From Bacteroidota bacterium (GTDB lineage Bacteria; Bacteroidota; Bacteroidia; 2-12-FULL-35-15), in NCBI GenBank assembly GCA_026391935.1, contig JAPLDC010000107.1, positions 1 to 6,856 of the forward strand: a DNA stretch of 6,856 nt, written 5' to 3'. The notes beneath the pieces are model-generated. The model made no database searches. It was given only the letters and a program-made list of their open reading frames with translations, and was not told the origin of the DNA. Position 1 is the first letter of the stretch; every line of letters starts with the position of its first letter. Of the stretch, positions 1 to 5,786 are shown piece after piece. A program made the translations under genes and the position numbers.

Positions 1-326
1 ATATGACCATTTCTCAAAAAATAAATGATATTGCTATATTGAAGGCAATGGGGTTTAGAGGAGGAGATGTAATACGAATATTTGTTCAACAAGGCTTAAT
101 TATTGGCTTTTTAGGGATAGTATTGGGATTAACGTTGGCAACAATTTTGGTAAATGTATTAGCACATGTATATGTAGGTGGTGACATTGGTTTTTTCCCA
201 GTTAGTTTTGAACCTACTCAATATATTAAAGGTTTAATTTTCGGTTTTTTAGTAACATTTTTTGCAGGATATATCCCTGCTCGAAAAGCAGCAAATGTAG
301 ATCCTGTTTCAATATTTAGGAAATAA
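1..326 (+). CDS. ABC transporter permease, FtsX/LolE-MacB type (C-terminal part only)
   Basis: This is the end of an inner-membrane permease; the gene begins before the window, so the ATG at 3 is probably internal and not the true start. The visible 107 residues match the C-terminal FtsX-like domain. A cytosolic stretch (INDIAILKAMGF, about residues 8-19) corresponds to the coupling segment common in this family. A long hydrophobic segment (about 32-55), a short periplasmic loop and a last hydrophobic segment (about 73-91) follow. The ending ARKAANVDPVSIFRK is the usual family tail. The stop TAA shares its last base with the ATG of the ATPase gene, indicating translational coupling and one transporter. 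LolCDE members move lipoproteins to the outer membrane, whereas MacB-like members export peptides or drugs. The fragment cannot tell these apart; a Lol-type role is suggested mainly by the separate ATPase of LolD size. Confidence 0.9.
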   Translation, partial: MTISQKINDIAILKAMGFRGGDVIRIFVQQGLIIGFLGIVLGLTLATILVNVLAHVYVGGDIGFFPVSFEPTQYIKGLIFGFLVTFFAGYIPARKAANVDPVSIFRK

Positions 327-1012
327 TGAATAGACAAATTATACTACAAACAAAAAATGTAGGAAAATATTTTTACGATCCTGAAAAATTCAGGGTATTA
401 AACAATATTTCAATTGAGGCGTATAAAGGTGAATTCTTAACCTTAGTAGGGAAATCAGGGAGCGGCAAGTCAACTCTACTTTATTTACTCTCTACTATGG
501 ATACAGATTATGATGGTGAGATTTGGATTGACGAAAAAAAAGTAACAGGTTTAACCCAAAACGAATTAGCCGAAATGAGAAATGAGAAAATAGGTTTTGT
601 CTTTCAATTTCATTATTTATTACCAGAGTTTAGTTGCTTAAAAAATGTAATGATTCCCGCACTAAGATTGGGAGTATACTCAAGACAAGAAATTGAAGAA
701 AGAGCGTACAATAAGTTAGAAATTCTCGGTTTAAAAGATCAGGCTTTAAAACCTGCCTCAAAACTATCGGGTGGACAACAGCAAAGAGTTGCAATAGCAA
801 GAGCTTTAATAAATGACCCTAAAATAATTATGGGAGATGAACCAACAGGTAATTTAGATAGTAAAAATAGTCAAATTGTTTTTGATATTTTTAAGCAACT
901 GTCTTCTGAATTCGGACAAACTATTATTGCTGTTACACATGATAACGATTTTGCCAAAGCATCGGACAGAACAATTGAGATGCAGGATGGGAAAATTTTA
1001 AGTCATAACTAA
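326..1012 (+). CDS. ABC transporter ATP-binding protein, LolD/MacB family
   Basis: This is the cytosolic ATPase that should pair with the permease encoded just before it. At 228 residues it has the normal LolD length. All ABC motifs are present: Walker A GKSGSGKST (42-50), Q-loop Gln94 (VFQF), signature LSGGQQQR (147-154), Walker B IIMGDE ending in catalytic Glu172, D-loop NLD (176-178) and switch His205 (AVTHD). The segment FQFHYLLPEFSCLKNV matches the 'FQ-H-LLPEF-NV' pattern typical of the LolD group. The ATG overlaps the permease stop (TAATG), which fixes the start. No gene follows on this strand for 600 bases, so it probably ends the operon. The family assignment is firm. Lipoprotein release as the exact substrate is inferred, since MacB-type exporters share these motifs. 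Confidence 0.95.
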   Translation: MNRQIILQTKNVGKYFYDPEKFRVLNNISIEAYKGEFLTLVGKSGSGKSTLLYLLSTMDTDYDGEIWIDEKKVTGLTQNELAEMRNEKIGFVFQFHYLLPEFSCLKNVMIPALRLGVYSRQEIEERAYNKLEILGLKDQALKPASKLSGGQQQRVAIARALINDPKIIMGDEPTGNLDSKNSQIVFDIFKQLSSEFGQTIIAVTHDNDFAKASDRTIEMQDGKILSHN

Positions 1013-1304
1013 ACCATTATGCAATAAAATTGCATCGCTTGTGGTCCGAACTGCTTTTTAAACGACACGACGCCTAGGCCCACTTAGATGTTTCAACATA
1101 TCGTTTGGTTGTAATTTCAATTCGTTTTCCTTCCATAAAAGAGGACATTCAGTGTTTTTATCATGATTCCTCTGATTAAATTTTAGATTTATAAATTATT
1201 GAATTGTTACAACTACATATTTAATAGCTGTTTTAGAAGATAATAGGAGTTTTCAGGTTACCTAATTTGCTAGAATGTAGGCATCTTATTATACACCTTT
1301 TAAA
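1013..1304. other. Intergenic stretch with no recognisable gene
   Basis: No open frame of useful length or known RNA is apparent here on either strand. Just after the ATPase stop lies a perfect 7-bp inverted repeat with an AAA loop (1019-1025 and 1029-1035), but no T tract follows it. A second weak dyad, AGAGGA/TCCTCT, lies at 1140-1145 and 1168-1173. The stretch may be untranslated trailer of the transporter operon or decayed sequence. Confidence 0.5.
1019..1035 (+). terminator. Hairpin after the ABC transporter operon (weak terminator candidate)
   Basis: ATGCAAT and ATTGCAT form a perfect 7-bp stem around a 3-base loop, seven bases after the ATPase stop codon. The position suits transcript ending or 3'-end protection. 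The stem is AT-rich and lacks a downstream T run, so intrinsic termination is doubtful. Confidence 0.25.
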
Positions 1305-1333
1305 CGAAAAAAGGCTACCCGAAGGTAACCTTT
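1305..1333 (-). terminator. Rho-independent terminator of tRNA-Ser, UUCG tetraloop
   Basis: Read on the minus strand, a 10-bp stem (1324-1333 with 1310-1319, one mismatch) closes on a TTCG loop flanked by C and G, the very stable C(UUCG)G tetraloop. The stem runs into a T-rich tract (TTTTTTCGTTT). It begins 44 bases after the tRNA 3' end, where a terminator of a single-gene tRNA transcript belongs. Confidence 0.85.
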
Positions 1334-1377
1334 GATACTGTGAACAGGCACTGTTTGCACCTTGTTTCAGTTCTCTG

Positions 1378-1462
1378 CGGAGAAGGCGGGATTCGAACCC
1401 GCGGTACCTTGCGGTACACAAACTTTCCAAGCTTGCACGTTCGGCCACTCTGACACCTCTCC
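1378..1462 (-). tRNA. tRNA-Ser, anticodon GGA
   Basis: The minus strand folds as an 85-nt class II tRNA. The 7-bp acceptor stem GGAGAGG/CTTCTCC has one G-U pair and is followed by discriminator G73. The anticodon stem is CAAGC/GTTTG with one G-U, and its loop TTGGAAA gives anticodon GGA, reading UCC and UCU serine codons. The long variable arm characteristic of serine tRNAs is a GTACC/GGTAC stem with a GCAA loop. The T arm is perfect (GCGGG/CCCGC around TTCGAAT). CCA is not encoded. The D stem pairs poorly as I align it (TCA against CGT), so its exact fold deserves a covariance-model check. The gene is transcribed alone, away from the GH16 gene. Confidence 0.95.
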
Positions 1463-1476
1463 GTTTTTTAGGAATA

Positions 1477-1484
1477 CAAAGGTA
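1477..1484 (-). promoter_or_regulatory. -7 promoter box (TACCTTTG) of tRNA-Ser
   Basis: The minus-strand octamer TACCTTTG fits the Bacteroidota TAnnTTTG element exactly and ends 14 bases before the tRNA 5' end, leaving a short leader to be trimmed by RNase P. No convincing TTG -33 element lies at 17-23 bases upstream. Confidence 0.5.
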
Positions 1485-1627
1485 AGAAAAGTTTGATGCA
1501 TAAATCATCTCGTAGCCAACAATATTAATAGAATTACTTAAATTTACAGCGGGCGAATGCATAAGATGAAGCGTATAGCTCCGTTTTTTACCTTCTAGAA
1601 CTCAACTAATTCAACATATATAATTCC

Positions 1628-2551
1628 ATGAAAAAATATTTTATCCTACTATTCACAATCGTAAGTCCCTATCTTTCTTTTTCACAAAAACAGAAAATTG
1701 TTGCAGCAGCAGATGGAAAATACAAAGAAGATAAATGGGTATTAAAATTTGAAGAAAATTTTGACAAGCCTTTAGATCTAACCATATGGAAATTACGCGA
1801 ATATTCGCAAGGTTCATTAAGTACTGAAGGAGTTGAAGGATATTACACGTTGGACAATATTAAAATTGAAAACGGGATTTGCAAAATTATTCCCAAAAAA
1901 GAAACCTTGATAAGGAAGGCTGTAAGCTGGCAACCTGACAGCTTAAAACTTAGTGATGGCTTACCAAATATCAGAACATATTACAATACTTCGAGTTGGA
2001 TTGAAACAAAAAAAACATACAGCTATGGAAAATTTGAGGTCCGCTGCAAAATACCAAAAGAAAAAGGATTCTGGCCTTCCTTCTGGATGTACGGAGAAAA
2101 CAAGGGAGTTAACAATGAAATAGATGTTTTTGAATTTTGGAATGAAGAAAATATTTTTGGAAAGTATAATTCAAAAAAGTTATCTATGGTAAACCATATG
2201 ACAGCACATTACAATAGAAAAATGAGTTCAAAAAAATATGAAGGCCCTGACTATTCAAAAGATTTCCATACCTATGCAGTTGTTTGGGATAGCACAAAGA
2301 TCGAATGGTATGTTGATGGAGAACTAAAAAGAATCCATACAAAATATATCACAAAATCTGGAAAGAATGTAGAAGCAAAAGATGTGAAAGCCGGAGTTAC
2401 GTATTACTTAAATCCGGTTTTCCCAAAAGATCCTATGAATATTATTTTGAATCTCGCGATCCAAAAAGGAAAAAACAAACCCGATGTTTCTACTTATAAT
2501 AGTTTGTTTGAAATCGATTACGTAAAGTATTATGAAGCGGAAAGCAAATAA
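1628..2551 (+). CDS. Secreted glycoside hydrolase family 16 (beta-glucanase/laminarinase-like)
   Basis: This endo-acting glycan hydrolase is probably exported to the periplasm or cell surface. An N-terminal signal peptide is clear (MKK, a hydrophobic core at about 4-18, likely cut near SFSQ at 17-20). There is no lipobox cysteine and no type IX sorting domain. The GH16 fold is marked by WKLREYS near 54-60, GKFEVRCKIP (134-143), WPSFWMYG (149-156), the catalytic signature EIDVFE (164-169) and HTYAVVWD...IEWYVDG (214-231). Glu164 should be the nucleophile, Asp166 the assistant and Glu169 the acid/base; the five-spaced glutamates are the beta-bulge form seen in laminarinases, agarases and carrageenases. 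The substrate is therefore uncertain among beta-1,3-glucans and algal galactans. At 307 residues it is a single-domain enzyme. No SusC/SusD pair is nearby, so this is not an obvious polysaccharide-utilisation locus. Its 3' end overlaps the convergent DUF3307 gene by 22 bases. Confidence 0.93.
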   Translation: MKKYFILLFTIVSPYLSFSQKQKIVAAADGKYKEDKWVLKFEENFDKPLDLTIWKLREYSQGSLSTEGVEGYYTLDNIKIENGICKIIPKKETLIRKAVSWQPDSLKLSDGLPNIRTYYNTSSWIETKKTYSYGKFEVRCKIPKEKGFWPSFWMYGENKGVNNEIDVFEFWNEENIFGKYNSKKLSMVNHMTAHYNRKMSSKKYEGPDYSKDFHTYAVVWDSTKIEWYVDGELKRIHTKYITKSGKNVEAKDVKAGVTYYLNPVFPKDPMNIILNLAIQKGKNKPDVSTYNSLFEIDYVKYYEAESK

Positions 2552-2913
2552 AAATTATAACTAACCATCAATACAATCACCCCTTGATGCAGCATTTGAT
2601 CTAAGCCGAAAATATACCAGTGAAAAGGATTTTTTGCATCAGCAAGAGCTGGAAACCAAACATTCAATTTCCCTTTTAAAACATCAATGCAAAAATGAGT
2701 GCAAATTTGGACGCCTGTTAAAATTAGTACCGATTTAATTGGAACAAAAAACAAAAGTACAAAACACATTAATGTTCCGTGAATGCAAGCATGAATAAAT
2801 ATAGGAAAAAGAGGTTTGCCGATCAGTTTAGCCTTTAACATCCAGGGAGTCGACAAATGTGTGAAGTCGGCAAGCCAATGGCACAACATGAGTAAGAAAA
2901 GTAATTTTATCAT
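2530..2913 (-). CDS. DUF3307 family membrane protein
   Basis: This is a small, very hydrophobic inner-membrane protein of unknown function. It carries the DUF3307 landmarks in order: HWLADF (12-17), HACIH (41-45), HFCIDVLKGKL (73-83) and LDQMLHQ (104-110). About four membrane segments are expected, near 2-16, 36-58, 60-78 and 110-124. The conserved His and Asp residues near the membrane hint at metal binding or catalysis, but no activity is established to my knowledge. The 127-residue length is normal for the family. The start lies 10 bases after the ansA stop on the same strand, so the two are probably co-transcribed. Its last codons overlap the 3' end of the convergent GH16 gene. Confidence 0.85.
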   Translation of the reverse strand: MIKLLFLLMLCHWLADFTHLSTPWMLKAKLIGKPLFPIFIHACIHGTLMCFVLLFFVPIKSVLILTGVQICTHFCIDVLKGKLNVWFPALADAKNPFHWYIFGLDQMLHQGVIVLMVSYNFYLLSAS

Positions 2914-2923
2914 TTGATAAAAA

Positions 2924-3946
2924 TTAAACGGTCATCTCGCCTCTAAGATCAGTCTTTAATAATTTCTCGATCTCTTTTTTATTTGATGTCTTGGCTAAAA
3001 CAAACATCAATTTTGCAACAGCAGCTTCCGAAGTAATATCAGAACTACCGATCACTCCGATCTTTTTAAGGGCAGCACTGGTCGTATATTTCCCTTGCTC
3101 AACTTTTCCGGCATTGCATTGCGTTACATTTAAAACAACCCTTCCACTCTCAATTGATTTTTTGAGTGCATCGATGAACCACTTTTGAGTACTTGCATTT
3201 CCGGAGCCGAATGTTTCCAGAATAATTGCCTTAACACCTTGCGCATTCAATATAGCTTCCACCACATTTTGAGTTATTCCGGGAAATAATTTTAGAATTG
3301 CAATATTCGTATTTAATGCCGTGTGCACTTTTAGAGATCTACTATTACTTTTTTGTAGCGCACCAAGATTATACTTAATGTGAACGCCTGCTTCGGCTAG
3401 TACAGGATAATTTGCAGATTGAAAAGCCTGAAAATGTTCCGCATTAAATTTATGCGTCCGGTTACCGCGATACAATTGAAATTCAAAATAAATGCATACC
3501 TCCGATATTATTGAACGTCCGTTATTTTTTGCAGCAGCAATTTCAATCGCTGTAATTAAATTTTCTTTTCCATCGGTTCGAATCATCCCAATCGGCAGTT
3601 GAGAGCCGGTAAGGATCACCGGTTTGTTCAGGTTTTCCAACATAAAACTTAAAGCGGAAGCGGTGAATGACATGGTATCACTACCGTGCAGAACTACAAA
3701 TCCATCCACTTTGTCGTAATTCCTTTCGATCATTTTAGCAATATCGATCCAAACGGAGGGCTGCATATCGCTTGAATCAATTGGTTTATCAAAAGAGACA
3801 GCGGATAGTGTCACATCAAACTTATTCAGTTCCGGAATTTGTTCTGTAAGATGTTTAAAATCGAAAGGTTTTAAGGTTCCGGTTTTTGCATCTTGCATCA
3901 TACCGATAGTACCACCTGTGTATATTAATAATACTTTTGATTTCAT
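2924..3946 (-). CDS. ansA: Type I (cytoplasmic) L-asparaginase
   Basis: The enzyme hydrolyses L-asparagine to aspartate and ammonia. The 340-residue protein has no signal peptide, as expected for the cytosolic low-affinity type I form. The first motif TGGTIGM (10-16) provides the nucleophile Thr13 or Thr10 region. SSDMQP (58-63) is the substrate-binding loop, VVLHGSDTM (84-92) is the second motif, and RGNRTHK (160-166) carries the active-site lysine, Lys166. The C terminus LRGEM(T) resembles E. coli AnsA. One deviation is that the second active-site motif reads HGSDT instead of the usual HGTDT, putting Ser89 where a catalytic threonine normally sits; the hydroxyl is kept. The start ATG directly precedes the conserved KVLLIYTGGT strand, so it is well supported. 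It is followed 10 bases later by the DUF3307 gene. Confidence 0.95.
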   Translation of the reverse strand: MKSKVLLIYTGGTIGMMQDAKTGTLKPFDFKHLTEQIPELNKFDVTLSAVSFDKPIDSSDMQPSVWIDIAKMIERNYDKVDGFVVLHGSDTMSFTASALSFMLENLNKPVILTGSQLPIGMIRTDGKENLITAIEIAAAKNNGRSIISEVCIYFEFQLYRGNRTHKFNAEHFQAFQSANYPVLAEAGVHIKYNLGALQKSNSRSLKVHTALNTNIAILKLFPGITQNVVEAILNAQGVKAIILETFGSGNASTQKWFIDALKKSIESGRVVLNVTQCNAGKVEQGKYTTSAALKKIGVIGSSDITSEAAVAKLMFVLAKTSNKKEIEKLLKTDLRGEMTV

Positions 3947-3951
3947 AGGAA

Positions 3952-3959
3952 CAAATTTA
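3952..3959 (-). promoter_or_regulatory. -7 promoter box (TAAATTTG) before ansA
   Basis: The minus-strand octamer TAAATTTG matches TAnnTTTG exactly and ends five bases before the ansA ATG. Transcription from it would begin at or next to the start codon, giving a leaderless or nearly leaderless message. No clear -33 TTG is visible, so this is tentative. Confidence 0.35.
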
Positions 3960-4073
3960 AATGCTATATGCTTTCTCTACTAGATGTTTTTAACTCTTCT
4001 AAATTCTAATAATGTGAAAATACTATTTTTATCCTTTTGCAATTCTGTTTTTAGTATTAACCTCTATGCTCAT

Positions 4074-4490
4074 TTATGCCTCTTGTTTATTCCCCTCTTG
4101 ATATGGGCCAGGGGTGTGTTTTTCATATTCTTCAATATAAATTTCAATTGATCTGAGTACATTCAATAATTGATATTTAATTTCTTTCTCTGTAAATCTA
4201 AGAAATTTCAAATTATACTTTTCCAATTCTTGTTGACGTTTACTATCCTTAAAAAAAGCAGTTTCATTATTGTGATAGTTACCATCAATTTCAATTACGA
4301 GATCTAGCTCCGGGCAATAAAAATCAACAATAAAGCATAGAAGAGGCTTTTGTCGATGAAAATCGTAGCCATAAAATTGTTTCCTATTCAGTTTCTTCCA
4401 TAATAGAACTTCACCTAGAGTGCTATTATTTCTTAACTCTTTTGCTAATAATTTTAGTTTAGGATTATATGGAATTAGTATTCTTGACAT
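4074..4490 (-). CDS. DUF559 endonuclease-like protein (Vsr-related PD-(D/E)XK fold)
   Basis: This small predicted DNA endonuclease belongs to the DUF559 family, structurally related to Vsr mismatch nucleases. The N-terminal helix holds the usual YNPKLK...AKELRNNSTLGEVLLWKKL (8-34) with Glu27. The catalytic core is HRQKPLLCFIVDFYCPELDLVIEIDG (45-70), in which Asp56, Glu67 and Asp69 are the likely metal-binding residues. DSKRQQELEKYNLKFLRFTEKEI (82-104) completes the fold. The last 15 residues (HTPGPYQEGN...) are not part of the domain: they are encoded by an inverted copy of the repeat that also lies just upstream of the start. The ATG sits 10 bases from that upstream repeat. The gene interrupts the tatD-ansA run and may be the enzyme of a small mobile element. 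Target and activity are unknown; DUF559 genes also occur as solitary genes with no assigned role. Confidence 0.88.
   Translation of the reverse strand: MSRILIPYNPKLKLLAKELRNNSTLGEVLLWKKLNRKQFYGYDFHRQKPLLCFIVDFYCPELDLVIEIDGNYHNNETAFFKDSKRQQELEKYNLKFLRFTEKEIKYQLLNVLRSIEIYIEEYEKHTPGPYQEGNKQEA
4088..4119 (-). repeat. Inverted 32-bp repeat copy inside the 3' end of the DUF559 gene
   Basis: Read on the minus strand this segment starts ACACACCCCT and ends AGAGGGGAATA, aligning over 32 bases with the core of the tandem units at 4500-4960. I count three mismatches to the unit 2 version. It codes residues 124-135 of the DUF559 protein. Homology stops at about 4088; the sequence beyond it does not resemble the rest of the 95-bp unit. 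Confidence 0.8.
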
Positions 4491-4531
4491 GATCTATTTA
4501 CACACCCCTAGCCACTCTCAAGAGGGGAATA
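4088..4531 (-). mobile_element. Putative mini-element: DUF559 gene bracketed by inverted repeats
   Basis: A segment of about 444 bp has 32-bp inverted repeats at its ends (4088-4119 and 4500-4531) and one gene, DUF559, filling the interior. Both repeats read outward from the gene as ACACACC...GGGGAATA. No target-site duplication can be tested because the right end continues into a tandem array. Calling this mobile is inference from the layout; no known insertion-sequence transposase is present. Confidence 0.4.
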
Positions 4532-4960
4532 CATCGAGCTTTATTAATTATTTTTAGAATTCCATTTTAAATTCAAAACTTAAATCTACTTTGTTACACA
4601 CCCCTAGCCCCTCTCAAGAGGGGAATACATCGAGCTTTAATAATTATTTTTAGAATTCCATTTTAAATTCAAAACTTAAATCTGTTTTTTACACACCCTA
4701 ACCCCTCTCAAAGAGGGGAATACATCGTGCATAATTGATTATTTTTAGAATTCCATTTTAAATTCAAAACTTAAATCTGTTTTTTACACACCCCTAACCC
4801 CTCTCAAGAGGGGAATACATCGTGCTTTATTAATTATTTTTAGAATTCCATTTTAAATTCAAAACTTAAATCTGTTTTTTACACACCCCTAGCCCCTATC
4901 AAGGGGGAATGCATCGTGCTTTATTGATTATTTTTAGAAGTCAATTTTAATTCAAAAACA
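4500..4960 (+). repeat. Tandem array of about five 95-bp units, each with a GC-rich hairpin
   Basis: Units begin with ACACACC at 4500, 4596, 4691, 4786 and 4881, giving periods of 96, 95, 95 and 95 bases. Homology in the last unit fades by about 4960. Each unit has a GC-rich head of about 32 bases with a CCCCTC-TCAA-GAGGGG hairpin, then about 60 AT-rich bases (ACATCG(A/T)GC, TTATTTTTAGAATTCC, CAAAACTTAAATCT). Units 2 and 4 differ at only three of 95 positions. Unit 1 has a different tail, and unit 5, nearest tatD, is the most diverged. The AT-rich parts are not variable, so this is not a CRISPR array. It fills the space between tatD and the DUF559 gene. Confidence 0.95.
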
Positions 4961-4972
4961 AAATGCTATTTG

Positions 4973-5013
4973 TTAAAACTCCATGTCCACTCCATAAAGC
5001 TGAATCCCTTCCT
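4973..5013 (-). pseudogene. Possible relic of an outer-membrane protein gene 3' end
   Basis: Just after the tatD stop, in another frame, the minus strand reads KEGIQLYGVDMEF followed by TAA. Alternating polar and hydrophobic residues ending in Phe resemble the last beta-strand signal of Bacteroidota outer-membrane beta-barrels. Only about 13 residues are readable, so this could be chance. The tandem units nearby carry a similar short reading (DLSFEFKMEF-stop). Confidence 0.2.
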
Positions 5014-5784
5014 TTAAAAATTAAAAATGTCAATTGAATTTTGCGTTGTAACAGCAGCAACTTCTTCTACACTGATATTTTTTATTTCAGCGATCCTTTT
5101 TGCGATCAACAATAAGTATTCGGGATGGTTTATTTTTCCACGATGTGGAACCGGAGCTAAATAAGGAGCATCCGTTTCCAAAACCAAATGTTTCAGATCA
5201 ATGGCTTCCACTACTTTATCCAATCCTGAATTCTTAAATGAAACAACACCGCCAATTCCCAATTTAAAATTACCACTTTCGATCACTTGTTTAGCCTGCT
5301 CCACGTTTCCGCTAAAACAATGAAAAATTGATTTTAAATTATCCAATTTAAATTCGGAAACAATTTCCATTACTTCATCAAATGAATTACGGGAATGAAT
5401 TATATATGGTAAATTGAATTTTTTTGCCAGTTGAATTTGAATTCTAAAAGCATCCTGTTGTTGAACAAAAAATGTTTTATCCCAATAAAGATCTATTCCA
5501 ATTTCCCCAACGCCAACAAATTTGCGCTTGTTCAGCCAGTATTCCACCACCTGCAATTCATGCTGATAATCAGCATTAACTGAACAAGGATGCAAGCCCA
5601 TCATGGCGAAACAATTTGAAGGATATTGTTTTTCTACCTGAAACATTCCCGGAATAGAAACACTATCCACATTGGGCATAAATAATCGTGTGATCCCCTT
5701 ATCAATGGCATTTTGAATTAACGCTGATCTATCCAGATCAAAATCTTTAGAATATAAATGTGTATGCGTATCTGTTAGCGTCAT
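5014..5784 (-). CDS. TatD family metal-dependent hydrolase (DNase)
   Basis: This is a cytosolic TIM-barrel metalloenzyme of the TatD family, whose members act as 3'-5' exonucleases on DNA or RNA. The metal ligands are all visible: HTH (7-9), Glu94 in VGEIGID, His130 in IIHSR, His155 in FHCFSG, and Asp205 in ETDAPYLAP. GLHP (63-66) is a further family hallmark. The 256-residue length is normal, and the start MTLTDTHTHL places the metal motif at the expected N-terminal position. The gene is transcribed away from the homogentisate dioxygenase gene and toward the repeat array. In many Bacteroidota I recall tatD lying next to ansA; here they are about 1.07 kb apart with the DUF559 element between. 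The family is certain. The individual symbol (tatD versus the paralogue ycfH) is not decided. Confidence 0.95.
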   Translation of the reverse strand: MTLTDTHTHLYSKDFDLDRSALIQNAIDKGITRLFMPNVDSVSIPGMFQVEKQYPSNCFAMMGLHPCSVNADYQHELQVVEYWLNKRKFVGVGEIGIDLYWDKTFFVQQQDAFRIQIQLAKKFNLPYIIHSRNSFDEVMEIVSEFKLDNLKSIFHCFSGNVEQAKQVIESGNFKLGIGGVVSFKNSGLDKVVEAIDLKHLVLETDAPYLAPVPHRGKINHPEYLLLIAKRIAEIKNISVEEVAAVTTQNSIDIFNF

Positions 5785-5786
5785 TC

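Noticed and set aside
1080..1096. Short match (CACTTAGATGTTTCA) to the reverse complement of a conserved 23S rRNA segment, recalled from memory
   Set aside because: Only about 15 bases agree and neither flank continues as rRNA, so this is probably coincidence; an alignment to 23S would settle it.
1233..1562. A 109-codon open frame on the minus strand
   Set aside because: It runs straight through the tRNA-Ser gene and its terminator, has no family resemblance, and its composition reflects the tRNA. It is a shadow.
2991..3188. A 65-codon open frame on the plus strand inside ansA
   Set aside because: It lies wholly within the well-supported ansA gene on the opposite strand and matches no family I recognise.
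4019..4058. AATACTA/TAGTATT inverted repeat after the DUF559 gene as its terminator
   Set aside because: The stem is only 7 AT-rich base pairs around a 26-base loop with no clear T run. It is too weak to call.
4500..4930. Repeat hairpins acting as ordinary intrinsic terminators
   Set aside because: On the plus strand no T tract follows the stem. On the minus strand (the direction of tatD) the stem is followed by an A tract, so the classic signature is missing.
4500..4960. CRISPR array
   Set aside because: The period is regular, but the sequence between hairpin cores is nearly identical from unit to unit, so there are no distinct spacers. No cas gene is present.
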